Notes: generated by a model from the letters alone, not told the origin. DNA of 64,000 nt from DASXHD01 sp036488725 (GCA_036488725.1 DASXHD010000014.1:24242-88241); one strand, 5' to 3'. Counted from the first letter of the stretch, positions 16,515 to 26,018 are shown. Numbers and translations are program-made.

Positions 16515-19397
16515 TCAGCGGCCGTCGGCGAGGGGAATTCCCGCCAAATTCGCCACGGCGACGACGATGGCGCGCGGCTCGACGGGCTTGGGCACGTGGC
16601 GCTGGAAGCCGCTCGCGAAGGCGCGCTCGGCGTCCTCGCGCCGCACGTACGCCGTGATCGCGATGGCCGGCGTGCGTCCGCCTTCGCTCGGCGGGAGCGC
16701 GCGGATTCGCCGGATGAGCTCGTAGCCGTCGACCTCGGGCATGCCGATGTCGCTCACGATCACGTCCGGCCGCGTGCGCGCGAAGAGCTCGAGCGCCTGG
16801 ACCGCCGACGTCGCCGAGGTCACTTCGGCGCCGGCGCTCGAGAGCACGAACGCCATGAGCTCGACGAGCTCGGGCTGATCGTCGACGACGAGGACGCGGG
16901 TGCGATCGAGGCGCGGGAGCGGGGAGGGGGGCGAGGGCGGCGGCTCGGAGGTCGGTGCGCTCTGGAAGACGCCGCGATGCGGGACGTGCGTGGGCAGATC
17001 GACGGTGAAGGTCGAGCCTTTCCCTTGTCCTTCGCTCGCCGCGTGAATGGCGCCGCCGTGGGCGGAGACGAGCTGGCGGACGATCGCGAGGCCGAGCCCG
17101 AGTCCGCCGTGGCGTCGGGTCGTCGACGCGTCGACCTGACGAAACGGCTCGAAAATGGCTTCGAGCATGTGCGGCTCGATGCCTTCGCCCGTGTCGTGGA
17201 CGACGATGCGCACGTCGTTGCCGCGCCGGCGCGCGGTGACCGTGACGGTGCCTCCGCGCGGCGTGAACTTCACCGCGTTGGTCACGAGGTTCGCCACGAT
17301 TTGCTGCAGGCGCACTTGGTCGGCGCGCATCTCGATGGCGGGCTCGACGGTCGCGGTCACCGCGACGCCCTTCGTGTCGGCCGCGCGGCGCGCCGATTCG
17401 ACCGCGTCGCTGATGGCTTGCTCGAGGTTCGCGGCGCCGACGTCGAGCTGCAGCTTGCCGCTGATGATGCGCGAGACGTCGAGCATGTCCTCGATGAGAC
17501 GCGCTTGCGCGCGTGCGTTGCGCTCGATGGTTTGAATCGGCTCGCGCAAATCGGGCGGGAGATCGCGCGCCATGAGGAGCTTCGCCCAGCCGATGATCGC
17601 GCTCAGCGGATTTCGGAGCTCGTGCGAAACGACCGCGAGAAACTCGTCCTTTGCGCGGTTCGCGAGGTCGGCCTGCGCGCGCGCGCGACGCTCGGCTTCG
17701 AACAAGACATTGCGTTCGTCGGCGAGCCGGCGACGTTCGATGACGAGCGCGGCGCGTCGTGCGAGCTCCTCGGCGAAGGCGAGATCGCCCTCGTCGTACT
17801 CGCGATTCGACTCGGCGTGGACGAACGTGATCGCGCCGAACACGGTCTCGCGTCCGCGAAGCGGAATGATCATCCCGGAGTGAAGACGCAGCCGCCGGAG
17901 CAGCTCGCGGTGCTCGTCGTCGATCGCGCTGCGCTCGATGAGCTCGCGCGGGATGACGCGGTAGAGCTCGGACTGGCCCGTTCGAATGACGTTGCGCACG
18001 CCGGTCGTGTCGCTGCGGTTCGGCGGATATTTGCGCGCGAGCTCGAGCGCGAGCGTGACTTTGCTCGGGTCGACGTGCGCGACCGCGAGCCGCTGGATTT
18101 CGCCGCTCGGCTCGACGACGTCGACGGCGCACCAGTCGGCGAGCCGCGGCACCGCGAGGTGGACGACCGTGCGGAGCGACGCGTGGTAATCGGCGGCGGA
18201 GAGCAGCTCTTCGCCGGCGCGCAGGAGAAAATCGCGGCGCGCCTGCTCGCGCTTCTCGGTCGTGACGTCGCGAAAGACGAGCACGACCCCGAAGAGCTGC
18301 CCCGCGTCGTCGCGGATGGGCGCCGCGCTGTCGTCGATCGGAACGTCGGTGCCGTCGCGCCGCACGAGGACCGTGTGATTCGCGAGGCCGACCACTTTGC
18401 CTTCGCGCAGCACTTTGGCGACGGGGTCCTCCACGTGGCGGCGCGTCTCTTCGTTCACGATGGGGAAGACGTCGCGCAGCGTGTGGCCGCGCGCTTCGTC
18501 TTGCGACCAGCCGGTGAGCTTTTGCGCGACGTCGTTCATGAACGTGACGAGCCCGGTCGCGTCGGTCGCGATGACCGCGTCGCCGATGCTGTGCAGCGTC
18601 GTCGTCCAGCGCGCTTGCGCTTGCTCGGCCGCGAGGCGCGCGGCTTGCTCGCGATCGAGCGCGGCTTGGAGCTCGATCTCGGCGCGCTTGCGCGCGTGGA
18701 TGTCGAACGTGACGCCGAACCATTCGCGCACGTCGCCGTTCGCGTCGAGCAGCGGGATCGCGCGCACAGTCATCCAGAGGTATTCGCCGTCTTGGCGACG
18801 CAGGCGAAACTCGTGCTCGAACAATTTCTTGTCGCGCCTGGCGGCGTCCCACACCTCGCCGAGCCGCGCGCGATCGTCGGCGTGCACTGGCTCGAACGCC
18901 TCGCGGTCGCGCCAAGCTTCTTCGCTCTGACCCGTGAACCGGCGCCAGCCGGGCGAGTCTGCGTTCGGGTGGCCGTTGCGATCGGTCGTCCAGACGATGC
19001 CGTTGGTCGCTTCGACGAACGTGCGATACGCGCGCTCGGTGAGATCGCGCGTGACCTTCGCGTACCCGAAGAGCTTGCCCGCCGCGTCGCGGAGCGCCGT
19101 GATGACCACGTTCGCCCAAAAACGCGTGCCGTCTTTGCGGACGCGCCAGCCGTAGTCTTCGAAGCGCCCGTCGCGCTCGGCGATCGCGAGCTGGCGGTCC
19201 CATGTGCCGGCGGGCGTCTCGCGCGGATAGAAGATCGAAAAATGTTTTCCGGCGACCTCTTCGGCCTCGTAGCCCTTGATGCGGCGAGCGCCTTCGTTCC
19301 ACGACACGATGTTGCCTTTCGTGTCGAGGAGGAAGATCCCGTAGTCCCGAATGCTCTCGACGAGAATTCGAAACTGCTGATCCGAGACGTTCTCCAT
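16515..19397 (-). CDS. Hybrid sensor histidine kinase (PAS x3, GAF, HisKA, HATPase, receiver)
   Basis: This 960-residue cytosolic kinase has no transmembrane segment. It carries three PAS domains (about 10-125, 126-260, 270-390; e.g. GIFLLDTKGNIVSWNEGARRI) and a GAF domain (about 400-560). The dimerisation domain has the phospho-acceptor His in VSHELRNPLSAIIGW, and the ATPase domain has N and G boxes (LVTNAVKF, HDTGEGI, GGLGLGLAIV). The C-terminal receiver (about 835-955) has acidic residues VVDDQ, the phospho-Asp in VIVSDIGMPEVDGYE, and a conserved Lys in HVPKPVEP. It probably senses an internal redox or small-molecule signal. Its output regulator is not adjacent. Confidence 0.92.
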   Translation of the reverse strand: MENVSDQQFRILVESIRDYGIFLLDTKGNIVSWNEGARRIKGYEAEEVAGKHFSIFYPRETPAGTWDRQLAIAERDGRFEDYGWRVRKDGTRFWANVVITALRDAAGKLFGYAKVTRDLTERAYRTFVEATNGIVWTTDRNGHPNADSPGWRRFTGQSEEAWRDREAFEPVHADDRARLGEVWDAARRDKKLFEHEFRLRRQDGEYLWMTVRAIPLLDANGDVREWFGVTFDIHARKRAEIELQAALDREQAARLAAEQAQARWTTTLHSIGDAVIATDATGLVTFMNDVAQKLTGWSQDEARGHTLRDVFPIVNEETRRHVEDPVAKVLREGKVVGLANHTVLVRRDGTDVPIDDSAAPIRDDAGQLFGVVLVFRDVTTEKREQARRDFLLRAGEELLSAADYHASLRTVVHLAVPRLADWCAVDVVEPSGEIQRLAVAHVDPSKVTLALELARKYPPNRSDTTGVRNVIRTGQSELYRVIPRELIERSAIDDEHRELLRRLRLHSGMIIPLRGRETVFGAITFVHAESNREYDEGDLAFAEELARRAALVIERRRLADERNVLFEAERRARAQADLANRAKDEFLAVVSHELRNPLSAIIGWAKLLMARDLPPDLREPIQTIERNARAQARLIEDMLDVSRIISGKLQLDVGAANLEQAISDAVESARRAADTKGVAVTATVEPAIEMRADQVRLQQIVANLVTNAVKFTPRGGTVTVTARRRGNDVRIVVHDTGEGIEPHMLEAIFEPFRQVDASTTRRHGGLGLGLAIVRQLVSAHGGAIHAASEGQGKGSTFTVDLPTHVPHRGVFQSAPTSEPPPSPPSPLPRLDRTRVLVVDDQPELVELMAFVLSSAGAEVTSATSAVQALELFARTRPDVIVSDIGMPEVDGYELIRRIRALPPSEGGRTPAIAITAYVRREDAERAFASGFQRHVPKPVEPRAIVVAVANLAGIPLADGR

Positions 19398-19432
19398 CGC
19401 GACGACGACGGTGCCCCGTTTTCAGCGCTTTG

Positions 19433-20248
19433 TCATTTGAAACGCGTGACGCCTTGCTCGCCAGCGTAACCGCCGACGCCGCGCGCGCGGAATCGGCGCG
19501 TGTGCGCGTGCGCGGCGGCGTCGGTGCGGAACGCTTCGAGCGCTTCGTCGCGCAAACGCAGCATCACCGCGTGCGCGTGCTCGGCGTCCTCGTGCGTGAC
19601 GGGCGCGTTCATCGCGCCGCGCGCGGCGGTCGCGTCGACCGGCGAAAGGAACGGGAGCGCGTCGTCGCACATGCCGTCGGGCACGAGGGCGGCGCCCGCT
19701 CGTCCGAGACGTGCTCCGACGACGGCGAGCGGCGGCAGCGAGTGCGCGACGAACGCCCGCGCGACCGTAGCGAGCGCGTCTTCTCGAGCCGTCGCGAGGA
19801 GCGCATGCGCGCACGCGGCGCGGACGTCGCCGGGCGCGGCGGAGTCGGTCAGGCAAGCGCGCGCCGCGTCCTCGTCGAGCGACGCGCCGCGATAAGCGGA
19901 GCGACCGGCGTCGGCGACGCTCGCGAGCCACGCGAGGAGCGGCCTCGCGCCGCGCGCGAGCATCGCGACGCGCTCGACGTCGGGCCCCGGCGCGCGCGGG
20001 ACGTTCGCGAGCCCGTGAAGAACCTCGCGCTGCACCTCGAGGGCGTCGCTCGGCGCGAGGCGATGGACGACCTCGCTCCCGTCGCGACGCGTGAGCCGCA
20101 TGACCCAACCGATCCCTTGGCGCACGTCGGCGCTTTCGATCTCGGCGAACGGCACGTAGACGCCCGTCCCCGCCGCGAGACACCGAACCCCCGCATCGTC
20201 GACGGTGACCACGGCGCGCTGCGGAAAAACCTTCTGCCAGAGGCCCAT
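19433..20248 (-). CDS. Hypothetical protein with PH-like N-terminus
   Basis: This 271-residue soluble protein has a first 90 residues (AVVTVDDAGVRCLAAG, VYVPFAEIESADVRQG, VMRLTRRDGSEVVHRL) that look like a bacterial PH-type beta-sandwich. The remainder is Ala/Arg-rich and helical. I do not recognise a family. It is coupled to the HAD phosphatase gene (ATGA overlap), which suggests a shared task that cannot be named. Confidence 0.6.
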   Translation of the reverse strand: MGLWQKVFPQRAVVTVDDAGVRCLAAGTGVYVPFAEIESADVRQGIGWVMRLTRRDGSEVVHRLAPSDALEVQREVLHGLANVPRAPGPDVERVAMLARGARPLLAWLASVADAGRSAYRGASLDEDAARACLTDSAAPGDVRAACAHALLATAREDALATVARAFVAHSLPPLAVVGARLGRAGAALVPDGMCDDALPFLSPVDATAARGAMNAPVTHEDAEHAHAVMLRLRDEALEAFRTDAAAHAHTRRFRARGVGGYAGEQGVTRFK

Positions 20249-20898
20249 CACCACGCCTCGATGCGCCACGCGCGCTTCTTCGCGAGCCGCCTGAGGCGCG
20301 GATCCGGATTGACGACGACGCGCTCGCCGACACGCGAAAGCAGCGGTAAATCCGTGAGAGAATCCGTGTAGAATACAGCTTCTTCGAGCGCGAAGCCTTG
20401 CTCCGTGGCGAGGCGCGCGGCGCGCGTGACCTTGCCTTCGCCGTAGCAGAGCGGGTCCTCGGGCTTGCCGGTGAAGCGACCGTGCGCGTCGACCTCGAGC
20501 TCGCTCGCGACGACGTGATCGATGCCGAGCGTGCGCGCGAGCGGCCGCGCGACGTACGGGGTCGCGCCGGTGACGATCGCGACGAGATCGCCGCGCGCGC
20601 GATGACGCTCGACCGCGCGCCGCCCTTCGTCGGCGACGTGCGCGAGGACGTGCGAGCGAAACCACGACTCGCACTCGTCGATCATTTCGCGCTCGGGTTT
20701 GCCTCGCAGCGTCGCGACGGCGCGCGCGGCGACTGCCTGCGCGTCGAGAATGCCGAGCGTGTACTGCGCGACCCAGAACATCACGCGCGCGAGATCGCGC
20801 GTCGTCGCCTGACCGACCTCGCGCTGCCATCGCACGTAGAGCGTCGCCGTCTCTTTGCGCACCAGCGTACGGTCGAGGTCGAAGAGCGCCGCGCGCAT
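20248..20898 (-). CDS. HAD-IB family phosphatase (SerB/CicA-like)
   Basis: This 216-residue HAD hydrolase has motif I in LFDLDRTLVRKET, motif II in IVTGATPYVARPLA, the conserved Lys in GKVTRAARLA and motif IV in FYTDSLTDLPLL. The IB subfamily includes phosphoserine phosphatase and various phospholipid or small-molecule phosphatases, so the substrate is open. The ATG at 20898 puts the motif I aspartate close to the N-terminus, as usual for the family. It is divergent from the DUF488 gene with only 28 bp between the starts. Confidence 0.84.
   Translation of the reverse strand: MRAALFDLDRTLVRKETATLYVRWQREVGQATTRDLARVMFWVAQYTLGILDAQAVAARAVATLRGKPEREMIDECESWFRSHVLAHVADEGRRAVERHRARGDLVAIVTGATPYVARPLARTLGIDHVVASELEVDAHGRFTGKPEDPLCYGEGKVTRAARLATEQGFALEEAVFYTDSLTDLPLLSRVGERVVVNPDPRLRRLAKKRAWRIEAW
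20367..20377. repeat. Palindromic motif TGYA-N3-TRCA, copy 3
   Basis: TGTAGAATACA inside the HAD phosphatase gene, over the motif IV region. The coding strand reads GCT GTA TTC TAC ACG, encoding A-V-F-Y-T. Confidence 0.7.
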
Positions 20899-20926
20899 CG
20901 CCTGGGAGCATGTCATATTCGCGGCC

Positions 20927-21379
20927 ATGCGCGGCCAGGTCCGGAACAAAAGATGGAACGACGCAGAAGACGCCGGCGACGGCGCGCGCTTGCTCGTCTG
21001 CCGCTACCGCCCCCGCGGCGTGCGCAAAGAAGACGAGACGTGGAGCGCTTGGGACGCGAGCCTCGGACCGAGCCGCGAGCTTCACGCCGCGATCTACGGC
21101 AAGCACGGCGCGCCGATCGCGTGGCGCGAGTTCAAAAAGCGTTACCTCGCCGAGATGCGCGCGGAGCGCGACGCGATCGACGCGCTCGCCGCCCGCGTCG
21201 CTGCGGGCGAAACGATCACGCTCCTCTGCTCGTCGGCTTGCACCGATCCCTCGCGCTGCCACCGCACGCTCCTCGCGGGGCTCATCGAGAAGAAGCTCAG
21301 TGCAATTCGGTCGCGTCGACGATCGACTGGAGCATCGGCAAGTCCTCGCTCTCGTGGATCTCGGGAACCATCGACTTGA
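20927..21379 (+). CDS. DUF488 family protein (YeaO-like)
   Basis: This 150-residue protein contains the DUF488 pattern: LLVCRYRPRGVRKEDETWSAW, FKKRYLAEM and the C-terminal LLCSSACTDPSRCHRTLLAGL. The final 20 or so residues (Arg/Ser-rich) extend past the domain and overlap the convergent gene by 83 bp. The family is widespread and functionally obscure. The ATG at 20927 starts a few residues before the first conserved block; longer versions would overlap the HAD gene. Confidence 0.72.
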   Translation: MRGQVRNKRWNDAEDAGDGARLLVCRYRPRGVRKEDETWSAWDASLGPSRELHAAIYGKHGAPIAWREFKKRYLAEMRAERDAIDALAARVAAGETITLLCSSACTDPSRCHRTLLAGLIEKKLSAIRSRRRSTGASASPRSRGSREPST

Positions 21380-21953
21380 GCTCGTAACCTTTGTTACCGT
21401 CCACGAAGAAGCAGATGCGAACTTTTTCTTTCGTGATGCCCTTCGCCGTGAACGTGCCTTCGATCGCGAGGCCGGAGTAGCTCTTGAAGCACGCGCGGTG
21501 CGCGCGCGAAGTCTCGATCCAGCGGTCGCCGGCGGCTTCGATGTTCTTCTTCATCGCGTTCACGAGGATGCGGCCGAACTCGTTCACGTCGTCGGAGATC
21601 GGATCCGGCACGGCGGCGACTTGCACGATCTCGTCGCTGCCGTCGAGGTTGTTCTTCGAGACGACGAGCGTCGCGTCGTCGATGCTCTTGGCGGCGAACT
21701 CGGGCGGGTAGTGCACGGTCGCGAGGCTGTTTCCGGTCGAGTAGCTCTCGGTGAGACTCGCCGCCGTCGCCGTCGCGACCGCCGATGCGCGCGCCGAGCG
21801 TCTCGCCGACCGCGCCGCGAGCACGCCGAACATGAAGAGGGCGAAGCCGAGCAACAGGAGGACGCCGACCGGCACGAGGATGATCGCGACGATCGCGCCG
21901 GTGCTCATTCCGCGTCGAGGCGGCGGCGGCGATGACCAGTACGGCTGCTGCAT
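21297..21953 (-). CDS. Hypothetical single-pass membrane protein
   Basis: This 218-residue protein has a short Pro-rich cytoplasmic start (QQPYWSSPPPPRRG) and one transmembrane helix (about residues 17-45, AIVAIILVPVGVLLLLGFALFMFGVL). The external domain is about 160 residues long and probably alpha/beta (HYPPEFAAKSIDDATLVVSKN, ACFKSYSGLAIEGTFTAKG). No family is recognised. It follows the CPBP protease on the same strand. Confidence 0.6.
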   Translation of the reverse strand: MQQPYWSSPPPPRRGMSTGAIVAIILVPVGVLLLLGFALFMFGVLAARSARRSARASAVATATAASLTESYSTGNSLATVHYPPEFAAKSIDDATLVVSKNNLDGSDEIVQVAAVPDPISDDVNEFGRILVNAMKKNIEAAGDRWIETSRAHRACFKSYSGLAIEGTFTAKGITKEKVRICFFVDGNKGYELKSMVPEIHESEDLPMLQSIVDATELH

Positions 21954-21967
21954 CGGCGGAGCATAGC

Positions 21968-22675
21968 TCAGTAGACGCCGTAGGCGCGCCCGAGCAGCTC
22001 GGAGAAGACGTTGCAGAATGCATGAAACCCGAGCGACGCCCCGATGCCGCGCGTCCGCGAGCGGAGCCACCCGAAGACGAGCGACGGAAAGAACACGGCG
22101 AATCGCGCGGGCAGCGGCACGGTCACGAAATGACCCATCGCGAAGATCGCCGACGCGACCAAGATGCCGGGCCCGAGCTCCGCGCCGAGAAAACGCACGC
22201 GCCCGGGGAGCGCTTCGTCGAGCCGCGTCTGCAGATAACCGCGGTAAAAAGCCTCCTCCGGCAACGCGACGAGGAGGATCTGGCCGAGCGAGTCGTTGAC
22301 GAGCTGCACCGGCCGAAGCTCGAGCGAGAAGGTGTGCTGCGGGTGCCACCAGTATCGCCACGCGAAATAATACGGACCGAAGATGACGACCGCGGTGCCG
22401 ACGGCCCACGCCGTCGCGCGCGCGCCCTCGCGAAGAACGCGAAAGAGCGAGAGCCGCTCGTGCAAGAGGAGCCCGCCGAGCTGAAGCCCGTGCTCGCGCA
22501 CGCGCGCGTCGTCTTTCGTCCAGACGAGCCGCCACACAGCGGCGAGAAACACGAAACCGACGAACGTCGCGACGTGCCGCTTGGGAACGAGCACCGCGCC
22601 CACGCCGACCACCGCCGTCACGATCGCCGACGCGGCGAGCGCTTCGACGAGGATTTTGCGATTCAAGGCGTGCAC
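21968..22675 (-). CDS. CPBP-family intramembrane metalloprotease
   Basis: This multi-pass membrane protein of about 235 residues has the three CPBP/Abi motifs: EEAFYRGYLQ (EExxxR), FAMGHF (FxxxH) and HAFCN (HxxxN). Bacterial relatives of Rce1 use these residues to bind zinc and cleave within membranes; substrates are mostly unknown. I took the GTG at 22675 as start. A TTG at 22666, overlapping the stop of the upstream kinase gene, is equally possible. Confidence 0.85.
   Translation of the reverse strand: MHALNRKILVEALAASAIVTAVVGVGAVLVPKRHVATFVGFVFLAAVWRLVWTKDDARVREHGLQLGGLLLHERLSLFRVLREGARATAWAVGTAVVIFGPYYFAWRYWWHPQHTFSLELRPVQLVNDSLGQILLVALPEEAFYRGYLQTRLDEALPGRVRFLGAELGPGILVASAIFAMGHFVTVPLPARFAVFFPSLVFGWLRSRTRGIGASLGFHAFCNVFSELLGRAYGVY
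22012..22022. repeat. Palindromic motif TGYA-N3-TRCA, copy 4
   Basis: TGCAGAATGCA inside the CPBP protease gene, over its HAFCN motif. The coding strand reads CAT GCA TTC TGC AAC. Confidence 0.7.
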
Positions 22676-25323
22676 ACCACGCGGGCGGCGTCGACCTCCG
22701 AACGGCTGCCGTCGAAATTTTCCCACGCGACGAGCCACTCGCCCGCCTTCTTGCCCGGCGCGAGCCACGGCCTCGGCGGCTCACCCGAGACGCGCGCGAA
22801 CGAGCTCTCTTTGCCGACGCCGTCGCGCGTGACCGACGCGATGCGCACCCAGCCTTTGTCGAACCAGGAGATCATCACCTGGCCGCCGTCGGACGCGCCG
22901 AGCGTCGGGTGACCGCCGGGAAGCTTCTTGCGCCAGATGACTTTGCCCTGCGCCGGCTCGATGAGCGCGACGTGCGCGCCGCCCTGCTCGTTGTTCCACG
23001 CGACGAAGCAGCCTTCGCTGCCGCACGCGATCATCGGCGCGTCCGCGGGGAGCTTGTCGTCGTTCACTTGCTTCACGTCGCCGAGGAGGCGGTCGTGCTT
23101 GATGCGGCCGACCGTCGCGGGCTGCTCGTCGAGACCTTTCGCGAGCGCCGGATCGTCGAGCGAAATGCGCAGCCGCTGAATCGTGTGCACGTTCTCGCGC
23201 TCGAGCTTGTACGCGACGAAAACCGCGTTGCTCGCGACCGCGACGGTCGGCACGCGCACCTGCGGCGCGCGCGACGGAATCGGCCCGGCGTAATCGGTGA
23301 GACGCACTTCGTTGCCTTGCGGCTCGAGCTCGCCGTTCAGCTTTCGAAAAAAGAGATCGGTGTTCTCGCGGTCGCGATCGTCTTGCCAGACGACGACGAA
23401 ACCTTCGGGCGATTTTTCGAACGACGGCCAGAAGTGACCCGCGCGCGCCGCGCCCACCGACGTGGAGGCCCCCGCGATTCGTCCGCTTCCGTCGAGCCAG
23501 CGCGCGCGCACGCCGGGCTCTTCGCGGCCGCCGCGATCCCAGTAGAGCATCGCGACGCGATCGCCGACCGGAAGGAGCGAAGGCTTCTGCGCGTCGAAAG
23601 CCTCGGGCGTGACGTCACGCGGCGCCGAGGTCGCGCGGCCCACGTCGTCGAGCAAGACCGAGTAGACGTGATCGTGCTCTTTGGTCTCGTGATCGTCGGT
23701 CCACACGAAGACGGGCCCGCGCTGCGCCTGAACGATCGCCGGGCGCGACGCGTTCGTGCGCGTGTCGAAGCGCGGATGCGAGAACGTCAGCATCTTGCAC
23801 TGGCCGTTGTTCGCGAGCGCGGCTTTCGCTTGCTCGTAGTAGTCGCGCGCGACGGTCGCGCCGCCGGCGCTCTCTGCATCTTTGAATTTTTTTTCTGCGC
23901 CGACGAAATCGCCGGCCGCGAAGAGTCGCTGGCCTTCGGCGATGGTGGCGCCCCATTTCGGCTCGTCGCTCGGCGGGCCTGCGACGTCTCCGCTCGCCGT
24001 CGTCGTCGGGCTCGCCGCGGTCGCCGACGAGACGACGAGCGGCGTCAGCACTTGCACCTTGAGTTGCTTGACCCAAACCCAACCGATCGCGGCCGCGCCG
24101 CCGATGAGGAGCGCGAACGAGAGCGCCCACCGAAACGGTGACGTCCGCGACGGCGCGCGCGACGCCGGGGTCGCGGCGGTCGGCGGCGCGTCGAGCGCGC
24201 TCAAATTCGGCGGGCGAGCGACGGGACCCGCGACCGGCTCGACGGTGACGAGGCCGGGCGGCGCGCCGCGGAACGTCGCGTCATCGGCGGCGACGCTCTG
24301 TCCACCCGGCGCGGCCGGGAGCGACGAGACGCGGCGGTCGAGCGCGATCGTCGCGTCGTCCTCGCCGCGCGCTTCGAGCTCGTCGAGGTCGGAGATGTTG
24401 ACGTAAGAGACCGGCCCCGGCGCCGGGCCGAGGAGCGAGTCTTTGAGCGTATCGGCGAGCTCTTTCGCCGTTTGATATCGCTTGGCCGGATCTCGCTCGA
24501 GCGCGCGCCGGAACCACTCGTCGAATTTCGCCGGCAGATCCGGCCGAATCTTCGACGGCATCGGGATGGGCGCGGTCGCGATCGCGGCGAACGTCATCGC
24601 GACGCCTTGATCGGTGTTCCACACCGGCCGCCCGATCAAGCACTCGTACGCCATGCAACCGAGCGCCCACAAATCGGCGCGATGATCGACGTTGCCTTGC
24701 CCTTTGACTTGCTCGGGCGACATGTACGCGGGCGTTCCGAAGACTGCGCCCTCGCGCGTGAGGCGCGCGGTCTTCTCGTCGGTCTTCATCGGCGCGTAGA
24801 ATTTCGCGAGCCCGAAGTCGAGGAGCTTGGCGATCTCTTCGCCGTCGTCGGTTTTGACGATGAAAATATTTTCCGGCTTGAGATCGCGATGCACGATGCC
24901 CGCCGCGTGAGCTTTCATCAGGCCCTTGGCGCAGTGCGAGATGATGCGGCACGTCGTCACCGGATCGATGAGCCGAATGCGCGCCATGCGATCGTAGAGC
25001 GACTCGCCGTCGAGAAACTCCATCGCGATGAACGGCCGCCCGTCCTCGAGCCGGCCCGAGTCGTAGACGTCGACGATGTACGGCGACTGCACGCTCGCCG
25101 CCGCGCGCGCCTCGCGAAAAAACCGCTCGATGACGATGTTCGAGTGCTGGAGCTCGGCCGCGAGGACCTTCACCGCGACGCGTTTTCCGAGCGCGACTTG
25201 CTCGGCTTCGTAGACGGCGGCCATGCCTCCGCGGCCGATCTCGCGCGTGACCCGGTATTTCCCGGCCAGCATCGATCCGACCGGGATCTTGGACTCGTTG
25301 GGCACGGGCCGAATGGACGCCAC
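22663..25323 (-). CDS. Hanks-type Ser/Thr protein kinase with extracytoplasmic sensor-like domain
   Basis: This 886-residue protein has an N-terminal kinase domain (about 23-290) with all catalytic motifs: GRGGMAAVYEAEQ, Lys in VAVKVLAA, HRDLKPEN, DFGLAK and GTPAYMSPEQ. A linker and one transmembrane helix (about 395-420, WALSFALLIGGAAAIGWVWV) follow. The C-terminal region of roughly 460 residues has repeated Trp/Asp-rich strands (PVFVWTDDHE, FVVVWQDDRDRE, MISWFDKGWVR), suggesting a beta-propeller-like sensor outside the membrane. It probably signals through phosphorylation of unknown targets. Confidence 0.9.
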   Translation of the reverse strand: MASIRPVPNESKIPVGSMLAGKYRVTREIGRGGMAAVYEAEQVALGKRVAVKVLAAELQHSNIVIERFFREARAAASVQSPYIVDVYDSGRLEDGRPFIAMEFLDGESLYDRMARIRLIDPVTTCRIISHCAKGLMKAHAAGIVHRDLKPENIFIVKTDDGEEIAKLLDFGLAKFYAPMKTDEKTARLTREGAVFGTPAYMSPEQVKGQGNVDHRADLWALGCMAYECLIGRPVWNTDQGVAMTFAAIATAPIPMPSKIRPDLPAKFDEWFRRALERDPAKRYQTAKELADTLKDSLLGPAPGPVSYVNISDLDELEARGEDDATIALDRRVSSLPAAPGGQSVAADDATFRGAPPGLVTVEPVAGPVARPPNLSALDAPPTAATPASRAPSRTSPFRWALSFALLIGGAAAIGWVWVKQLKVQVLTPLVVSSATAASPTTTASGDVAGPPSDEPKWGATIAEGQRLFAAGDFVGAEKKFKDAESAGGATVARDYYEQAKAALANNGQCKMLTFSHPRFDTRTNASRPAIVQAQRGPVFVWTDDHETKEHDHVYSVLLDDVGRATSAPRDVTPEAFDAQKPSLLPVGDRVAMLYWDRGGREEPGVRARWLDGSGRIAGASTSVGAARAGHFWPSFEKSPEGFVVVWQDDRDRENTDLFFRKLNGELEPQGNEVRLTDYAGPIPSRAPQVRVPTVAVASNAVFVAYKLERENVHTIQRLRISLDDPALAKGLDEQPATVGRIKHDRLLGDVKQVNDDKLPADAPMIACGSEGCFVAWNNEQGGAHVALIEPAQGKVIWRKKLPGGHPTLGASDGGQVMISWFDKGWVRIASVTRDGVGKESSFARVSGEPPRPWLAPGKKAGEWLVAWENFDGSRSEVDAARVVCTP

Positions 25324-25361
25324 GGACAGCTGGCTAGCGTAGCCTGAAAACCGCCGGACGT

Positions 25362-26012
25362 GTGGTACATCCCGAGGTGGTGGCAGAGCGCGAAGAGCTT
25401 TGGGTTCTCGGCGAAATTGCAGGCGAAGCGGCGCATGAGCTCCGAAACGCGCTGGCAGTCATCGCCGCGAGCGCGAGCCTCATCCGCGGAGCCGAGGCCG
25501 GCGCCGTCGACACGCACGTCGCCAAAATCGAGCGGAGCACGCGCATCGCGCAAGGCGTGGTCGACGGGCTCATGGCCCTCGCGCGCGGCGAGACGATTCG
25601 CGGAGCGCCGGTCGTCTTGGCCCACGCCATCGCCGAGGCCCGCACGGACGTCCCGAAAGGCGCGACGTGGGAAGACGCGGTGCCGCCCGAGGCCGCCGTG
25701 CGCGGCAACGAGATCCTCCTCTCCCGGATGTTTCGCGTGCTCTACGAAAACGCGCTCCAGGCGGGCGCGAGCAAAATCGTCACGACTGTGACACGTGGCG
25801 CCGAGGCGATCACAGTCGACGTGACCGACGACGGCCGCGGCGTCCCCGAAGACGTCCAAGCGACCCTCTTCGACGCCCTCGTCACGACCAAAGCACAAGG
25901 CACCGGTCTAGGCCTCGCGCTCGCCAAACGCGTCGCCCGCGCCCACGGCGGCGATGCCATCCTCGTCCCGAGCGCCAAGGGCGCTCATTTCCGCATCACC
26001 CTACGCGCCTGA
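25362..26012 (+). CDS. Soluble minimal histidine kinase
   Basis: This 216-residue protein is little more than a kinase core. The H-box is EAAHELRNALAVIAASASL, followed by an ATPase domain with an N-box (RVLYENALQAGA), G1 (VTDDGRGVP) and G2 (GTGLGLALAKR). It has no transmembrane or recognisable sensor domain, so the input probably comes from a partner protein. The GTG at 25362 starts 38 bp from the divergent Ser/Thr kinase start. Its stop is in a palindrome shared with the convergent gene. Confidence 0.82.
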   Translation: MVHPEVVAEREELWVLGEIAGEAAHELRNALAVIAASASLIRGAEAGAVDTHVAKIERSTRIAQGVVDGLMALARGETIRGAPVVLAHAIAEARTDVPKGATWEDAVPPEAAVRGNEILLSRMFRVLYENALQAGASKIVTTVTRGAEAITVDVTDDGRGVPEDVQATLFDALVTTKAQGTGLGLALAKRVARAHGGDAILVPSAKGAHFRITLRA

Positions 26013-26018
26013 ATTCAG
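26009..26018. terminator. Palindrome CTGAATTCAG spanning two convergent stops
   Basis: The TGA of the histidine kinase (26010-26012) and the minus-strand TGA of the next gene (26015-26017) are the two halves of this 10-bp palindrome. It is the same design as at 3931 and 10141. Any terminator role is inferred. Confidence 0.35.

Noticed and set aside
16596..19469. 957-codon plus-strand reading frame
   Set aside because: Mirror of the hybrid histidine kinase on the opposite strand; no recognisable domain.
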